Origin: Phycisphaerales bacterium
GTDB lineage: Bacteria > Planctomycetota > Phycisphaerae > Phycisphaerales > UBA1924
DNA length: 64,000 nt
NCBI GenBank assembly: GCA_020845755.1
Contig: JADLFE010000020.1
Span: 62,001-126,000, forward strand
Direction: 5' to 3'
The translations under genes and the position numbers were made by a program. Below the pieces are notes generated by a model. That model was not told where the DNA came from, searched no databases, and was given only the letters and a program-made list of their open reading frames with translations. Shown here piece after piece: positions 60,733-64,000 of the stretch. Every line of letters starts with the position of its first letter. The stretch's first letter is position 1.

Positions 60733-61371
60733 TCAGCCCCTGACGAACCACACCACGTTCATCCGCCGCGTCGCGTCCGCCACGCCGTCGCCGTCGGTGT
60801 CCACCCGCGCCGCCGCCGTCTGCCGCTCGGCCGCGAAACGCCGCCTGTACATCTCCGACCGCTCCCACAACGCCGATCCCGGCCCGGACAACGACCCCGC
60901 GGCTGCATACACCAGGTGCAGCGCGCCCAGCGCCTCGACCCGTGCCAGCGACGCCCCGTTCACCACCGCGCCCTCGCCCAACGACCCCACGACCTCCCCA
61001 CTCTCAAGACCCAGCAGTCGCAGCACCAGGTCGTGCGTCATGCCCACCTGCGGCCCGAAGGTCCGCACCTCCACGCTCGCGCCCGTCGTGTCCGACGGCC
61101 ACACCGCCGCCGCGTCCACGCTCGCCCGACACCGCGACACCTCGACCTCCGTCGCGCTGATCCGCTCCACCACTTCGTACGCGATGTTGTTGACGACGAC
61201 GACATGCCCCGCGTCAACCCCCGCCCCGACAAAGTCGCGGTCGTACGTGACCAGCGCCAGCACGCCGTCCTCCAGATCGCCACTCCCCTTCACCAGACGC
61301 TGCCCGATCCACGAAACTTCATTGAACACGTTGGGCTCGATCGCCAAGAGATCACGGTCGTGTGCGAACAT
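60733..61371 (-). CDS. Phage-like protein, possible head-tail connector
   Basis: A 212-residue protein, start ATG 61371 after CAGGAG. The middle is rich in strands (D-A-G-H-V-V-V-V-N-N-I-A-Y-E-V-V-E-R-I), and the C-terminus carries D-T-D-G-D-G-V-A-D-A-T-R-R, a calcium-binding-type loop, followed by M-N-V-V-W-F-V-R. It is the first gene after the capsid gene, which is where head-completion or connector proteins usually stand. Its role is inferred from that position. Confidence 0.5.
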   Translation of the reverse strand: MFAHDRDLLAIEPNVFNEVSWIGQRLVKGSGDLEDGVLALVTYDRDFVGAGVDAGHVVVVNNIAYEVVERISATEVEVSRCRASVDAAAVWPSDTTGASVEVRTFGPQVGMTHDLVLRLLGLESGEVVGSLGEGAVVNGASLARVEALGALHLVYAAAGSLSGPGSALWERSEMYRRRFAAERQTAAARVDTDGDGVADATRRMNVVWFVRG

Positions 61372-61393
61372 CGAAGTACTCCTGTGAATGACG

Positions 61394-61479
61394 CGCGCAA
61401 AGCGCGAAACTCCGGCCCGGGACTTTCATCCCGGGCCGGACTCCCCTCCCGCCGGGCGACGCCCTCACAACGCCCGGCG
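61394..61479 (-). terminator. Cluster of three hairpins after the capsid gene
   Basis: In the 116-bp gap lie CGCCGGGCG/CGCCCGGCG (61450-61479, 9 bp), TCCGGCCCGGGA/TCCCGGGCCGGA (61411-61440, perfect 12 bp, loop of 6) and CGCGC-AAA-GCGCG (61394-61406). None has a long T-run, so partial termination or mRNA protection is as likely as full termination. Confidence 0.4.
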
Positions 61480-61487
61480 AATCCACG

Positions 61488-62546
61488 TCAGGTCGTCGAC
61501 AGGCCGCGAACCAGCCCGTGCGCGTTCTCGTTGCGGAACTCCAGCGTGTACTCACCGACCACCATGCCCGCGGCGCGGTCGCCCTGCGCGCCCATCGCCT
61601 GGTACGCGAAACTGCGCCCGCGCAGCGGCATCACCTCCACGCGCGAACTGTCCAGGAACAGCACCGTGTCCGCCGGCACCCAGCGGCTGACCACCACCTT
61701 GCACACGCCAAAGTCGCTCTCGTACACGCTCACCAGGTCACGGAACTTGGTGTCCTCGGGCGCATACGCACGGCTCGAACTGACCAGTTGATTGATGCGG
61801 CGCTTCTGCAGCCCGCCGCACACGATCGTGTCGATCCGCCCCGAACTCTGCTCCCAGACCGTCCGCAACGCCGCGTTGAGCACCACGTCGTTCAGGTCCG
61901 TGCCCCCGCCGCCCCCCGACGGGAACCCGTTCTGCCCGGGTGTGAACTGGTTGGTCGTCACCTGGCGGATGATCCCGTTCATCGAACGTCGCACGCTGGC
62001 CGAGCCCTGCGGCGTGCCCGAGGGCGCCGTGCCGTTGATCACCGTGTTCTCCAGGTCGCGCAGCAGTTCGCGCATCCGCTCCTGTCTCTGGAAGTCCAGT
62101 TCGTCGGATGCGCCGTAGACACGTGCGGCCCGCATCGAGCCCGAGACCTCGACCGACGCGGCGAAGATCTGCGTGTAGTTCTGGCGGCGCGAGCGCGAGG
62201 TGAAGCGCGACGCCGGCGCGTCACCACCTTCCAGGGCCGCGTTGCCCACGATCGTGACCTTGAGCCCGTTGGAGAGGCTCGATGCCGCCGTCCCGCCGTA
62301 ACGGCGCACCACGGTGAGCGTGTTGGTCGAGACCGCGGTGACCTGCATGATCTCGGTCGCGTTGCCGGGGCGCACCAGGTCGCCGACCTGGAAGCGCGAT
62401 CCGTTGTTGACCGTAACGCTGGTCGCGTCCTGCGCGTTGGGCGTGAAGGTCGTCTGGTTGATGGTGTCGGTGTTGGGCAGGAGCGTGTCCACGCTGCTTA
62501 CCCGTCTGACGACGCTCTCATTTGTCTGGAACGAGGGCCAGATCAC
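61488..62546 (-). CDS. SU10-type phage major capsid protein (DUF5309), probably 5'-truncated
   Basis: A 352-residue frame from GTG 62546. V-D-T-L-L-P-N-T-D-T-I-N, V-T-V-N-N-G-S-R-F-Q-V-G-D-L-V-R-P and E-I-M-Q-V-T-A-V are the inserted strand domain of the family. R-R-Q-N-Y-T-Q-I-F-A-A-S-V-E-V-S-G-S followed by D-E-L-D-F-Q-R-Q-E-R-M-R-E-L-L-R-D-L-E is its most conserved block. The protein forms the phage head shell. The usual first 40 or so residues (the P-x-x-T-P-F-type arm) are missing: a stop codon lies 6 bp upstream and there is no ribosome-binding site, unlike the other three genes of the run. No portal, terminase or protease gene follows. Confidence 0.75.
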   Translation of the reverse strand: MIWPSFQTNESVVRRVSSVDTLLPNTDTINQTTFTPNAQDATSVTVNNGSRFQVGDLVRPGNATEIMQVTAVSTNTLTVVRRYGGTAASSLSNGLKVTIVGNAALEGGDAPASRFTSRSRRQNYTQIFAASVEVSGSMRAARVYGASDELDFQRQERMRELLRDLENTVINGTAPSGTPQGSASVRRSMNGIIRQVTTNQFTPGQNGFPSGGGGGTDLNDVVLNAALRTVWEQSSGRIDTIVCGGLQKRRINQLVSSSRAYAPEDTKFRDLVSVYESDFGVCKVVVSRWVPADTVLFLDSSRVEVMPLRGRSFAYQAMGAQGDRAAGMVVGEYTLEFRNENAHGLVRGLSTT

Positions 62547-62740
62547 CGCTCAATAGCGAGACCCGCCTTGGTGCTCGGTCCAACAGGGCTGCAGCACGGT
62601 GGACAACCCAGTCAATCGTCCAGCGCGATTCCGAGGGATCGCGTACGATGGGCCTCGTCGACGTCAATCAGTTGGGCGATGGAAAGACCAGGGCACTACC
62701 CCTAGAGTCCCACGCACGTTCGTATTTGGTATGGGTACTC

Positions 62741-64000
62741 ATGAAGCTGATCCAACACGTCAACTCTGACAAACTCCGCGGTGGCTACTACACCCCCGAT
62801 TCCGTCGTGGACTGGTGCGTCGATCAAGTGATGCGACTCATGCGCCCGGACGCTCCTGGAACCTGGCTCGAGCCCTCTGCTGGCGATGGTGCATTTCTCC
62901 GGGGGATCGCGCGTCTCCAAAAGCGGCACTCCGCCTCGAAGCCTGAGATTCATGCCGTCGAGTTGATTGAAGACGAGGCGGCAAAGTGCGAGCGGGTGCT
63001 TGAGTCCTGCGGTCTTGCGGGTCAGGTCACTCCGGGGAGTTTCTTCGAGTGGGCCCGCGAGTGTCGAACAAAGTTCGATGCGGTTGTTGGGAATCCTCCC
63101 TATGTCCGGTACCAGTTCGTCCCGACGCAGGACCGGATACTGGCTGAGGGGCTTATGGCGGATCTCGGAATTGAACTCCGAGGCGTATCCAATCTCTGGA
63201 TCCCATTTGCTGTTCTGAGCATCGCCGCGCTCCGCCCCGGCGGAGCGTTCTCACTCGTCCTGCCCAGTGAGTTGTTTTCGACGGTGTCCGGCGGCCAGTT
63301 CCGGGCGTTCGTCGTTCGGGAGTGCACTTCACTACGCGTGGACCTTTTCCCAAGAGACACATTTCCAGACATCCTTCAAGACGTCGTGGTCGTCAGCGGC
63401 GTGCGCGGCAAACGCCCGGCGGATCGTCGAACGGTGATCTTCTGCGAACATCGGGGAGCAGAGCCGACGGAGTGGAAGCACACCGTCGAGGCTTCTCCAG
63501 AATCGTGGCTTCGTCATCTGCTCACAAAAGACGAAATCTGGGCATACTGCGAAGCCAATCGATTGGCAGGCTTCTACGCACTCGGCGATGTCGCCAAGAT
63601 CGGCGTTTCCATCGTTACCGGCGCAAACCCGTTCTTCACTATTGACGATGCCACAGTAGAAGAGTTCGGTCTGCAAGCATGGACTCGGCCTTTACTAGCG
63701 CGGACCTCGGACTGCCCAGGCGTCGTGTTCACTGACGAGGACCATGCGGCAGCCCGTCGCTCAGGCAGCCGCGCGTGGCTGCTTGATTTCTCTGACGAGA
63801 GACCATCACCGTCAAGTCGGACAGGAGCCAGTCGATACCTGCGCGACGGTGAGGCTCAAGGCCTGCCACAGCGATTCAAGTGCCGGATACGAACGCCGTG
63901 GTACCGAGTACCGCAGATCAAGTCTGGGCGCTTGATGATGACGAAGCGGGCGCATCATTATCACCGCCTTATCCTCAATGAAGCCAATGTGTTCACCACA
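62741..64000 (+). CDS. N6-adenine DNA methyltransferase, Eco57I-like (3' partial)
   Basis: An open frame from ATG 62741 runs 420 codons to the window edge without a stop. G-Y-Y-T-P at 15-19, the SAM-binding motif I E-P-S-A-G-D-G-A-F at 44-52 and the catalytic N-P-P-Y at 118-121 identify a class I N6-adenine methylase of the Eco57I/type IIG-related sort. After about residue 280 comes a target-recognition-like region. Codon use differs from the neighbours: TTA, CTA, AGA, ATA and GTA occur, and GC is visibly lower, which suggests horizontal transfer. It may belong to a restriction-modification system whose nuclease lies beyond the window. No clear ribosome-binding site precedes the ATG. Confidence 0.88.
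   Translation, partial: MKLIQHVNSDKLRGGYYTPDSVVDWCVDQVMRLMRPDAPGTWLEPSAGDGAFLRGIARLQKRHSASKPEIHAVELIEDEAAKCERVLESCGLAGQVTPGSFFEWARECRTKFDAVVGNPPYVRYQFVPTQDRILAEGLMADLGIELRGVSNLWIPFAVLSIAALRPGGAFSLVLPSELFSTVSGGQFRAFVVRECTSLRVDLFPRDTFPDILQDVVVVSGVRGKRPADRRTVIFCEHRGAEPTEWKHTVEASPESWLRHLLTKDEIWAYCEANRLAGFYALGDVAKIGVSIVTGANPFFTIDDATVEEFGLQAWTRPLLARTSDCPGVVFTDEDHAAARRSGSRAWLLDFSDERPSPSSRTGASRYLRDGEAQGLPQRFKCRIRTPWYRVPQIKSGRLMMTKRAHHYHRLILNEANVFTT

Noticed and set aside
60614-60868. N-terminal extension of the 60218-60613 phage-like gene
   Set aside because: The extension runs through a repeat and into the next gene; ATG 60613 has a perfect AGGAGG site.
1-64000. tRNA, rRNA and CRISPR arrays
   Set aside because: No T-loop/acceptor pattern, no rRNA-like conserved stretch and no regularly spaced direct repeats were seen by eye; a covariance-model scan would be decisive.

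Overview
The window is high-GC DNA (clearly above 60% GC by eye) that looks like a chromosome of a planctomycete, most likely of the Phycisphaerae type. The grounds are several prepilin-like proteins with an (A/G)|FTLIE leader, one of them with a C-terminal H-x-DG segment; secreted proteins ending in dockerin-like D-x-N-x-D-G repeats or a PEP-CTERM-like tail; a DUF1844 protein; and a sigma-70 family factor that appears to lack domain 3. This assignment is inference from protein style, not from a marker gene. No rRNA, tRNA, CRISPR array or integrase was seen.

Layout. 1-6440 (+): a translationally coupled run of type II secretion / type IV pilus-like genes (gspG end, gspI-, gspJ-, gspK-, gspC-, gspL- and gspM-like genes, then a TPR lipoprotein). 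6444-11502 (-): a TetR - membrane fusion protein - RND efflux operon with a well-formed promoter and a TetR-style palindromic operator. 11675-16376: an unrecognised minus-strand gene, a 660-bp intergenic region with repeats and a possible promoter, then three secreted-protein genes joined by ATGA overlaps (PEP-CTERM-like protein, PQQ-propeller/dockerin protein, prepilin-like protein). 16423-22842: a BFD-type [2Fe-2S] protein, a lipoprotein, dnaB, a large secreted dockerin-type protein with a strong terminator, and an unrecognised membrane-anchored protein.

22961-27346 (-): succinate dehydrogenase in the order sdhC-sdhA-(nucleotidyltransferase-like gene)-sdhB, with the extra gene tightly inserted. 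27399-33891: a DUF1844 protein, a SurA-like foldase lipoprotein, YraN, an orphan sensor kinase, a plant-type ferredoxin-NADP reductase and a serine hydrolase. 34098-40280: a secreted protein of unknown function, an oligopeptide-binding protein plus one permease (the rest of the ABC system is absent here), a PrsW-like membrane protease, a hypothetical protein and superoxide dismutase. 40281-42583: a long intergenic region with a good promoter, the sigma factor with its terminator, and a tiny gene with its own terminator. 43311-51894: a secreted endonuclease/exonuclease/phosphatase lipoprotein, a NagB-PIG-L fusion, a Gfo/Idh/MocA oxidoreductase, RlmN, a prepilin-like protein and asparaginyl-tRNA synthetase. 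52191-59656: three transporters, a PH-domain protein, a PDZ lipoprotein and two tandem paralogous HEYGH metallopeptidases.

59672-62546 (-) is a phage-derived fragment: a SU10-type major capsid protein that looks truncated at its 5' end and three small downstream genes, with repeats and hairpins between them. It abuts a compositionally different N6-adenine DNA methyltransferase gene (62741 to the window edge), so the right end looks like the border of a mobile or defence island. I found no single unmistakable new system. The best candidates for a second look are the nucleotidyltransferase inside the sdh operon, the three-gene secreted cassette, the tandem metallopeptidases, the long leader/ncRNA region before the sigma factor, and the phage/methyltransferase junction.
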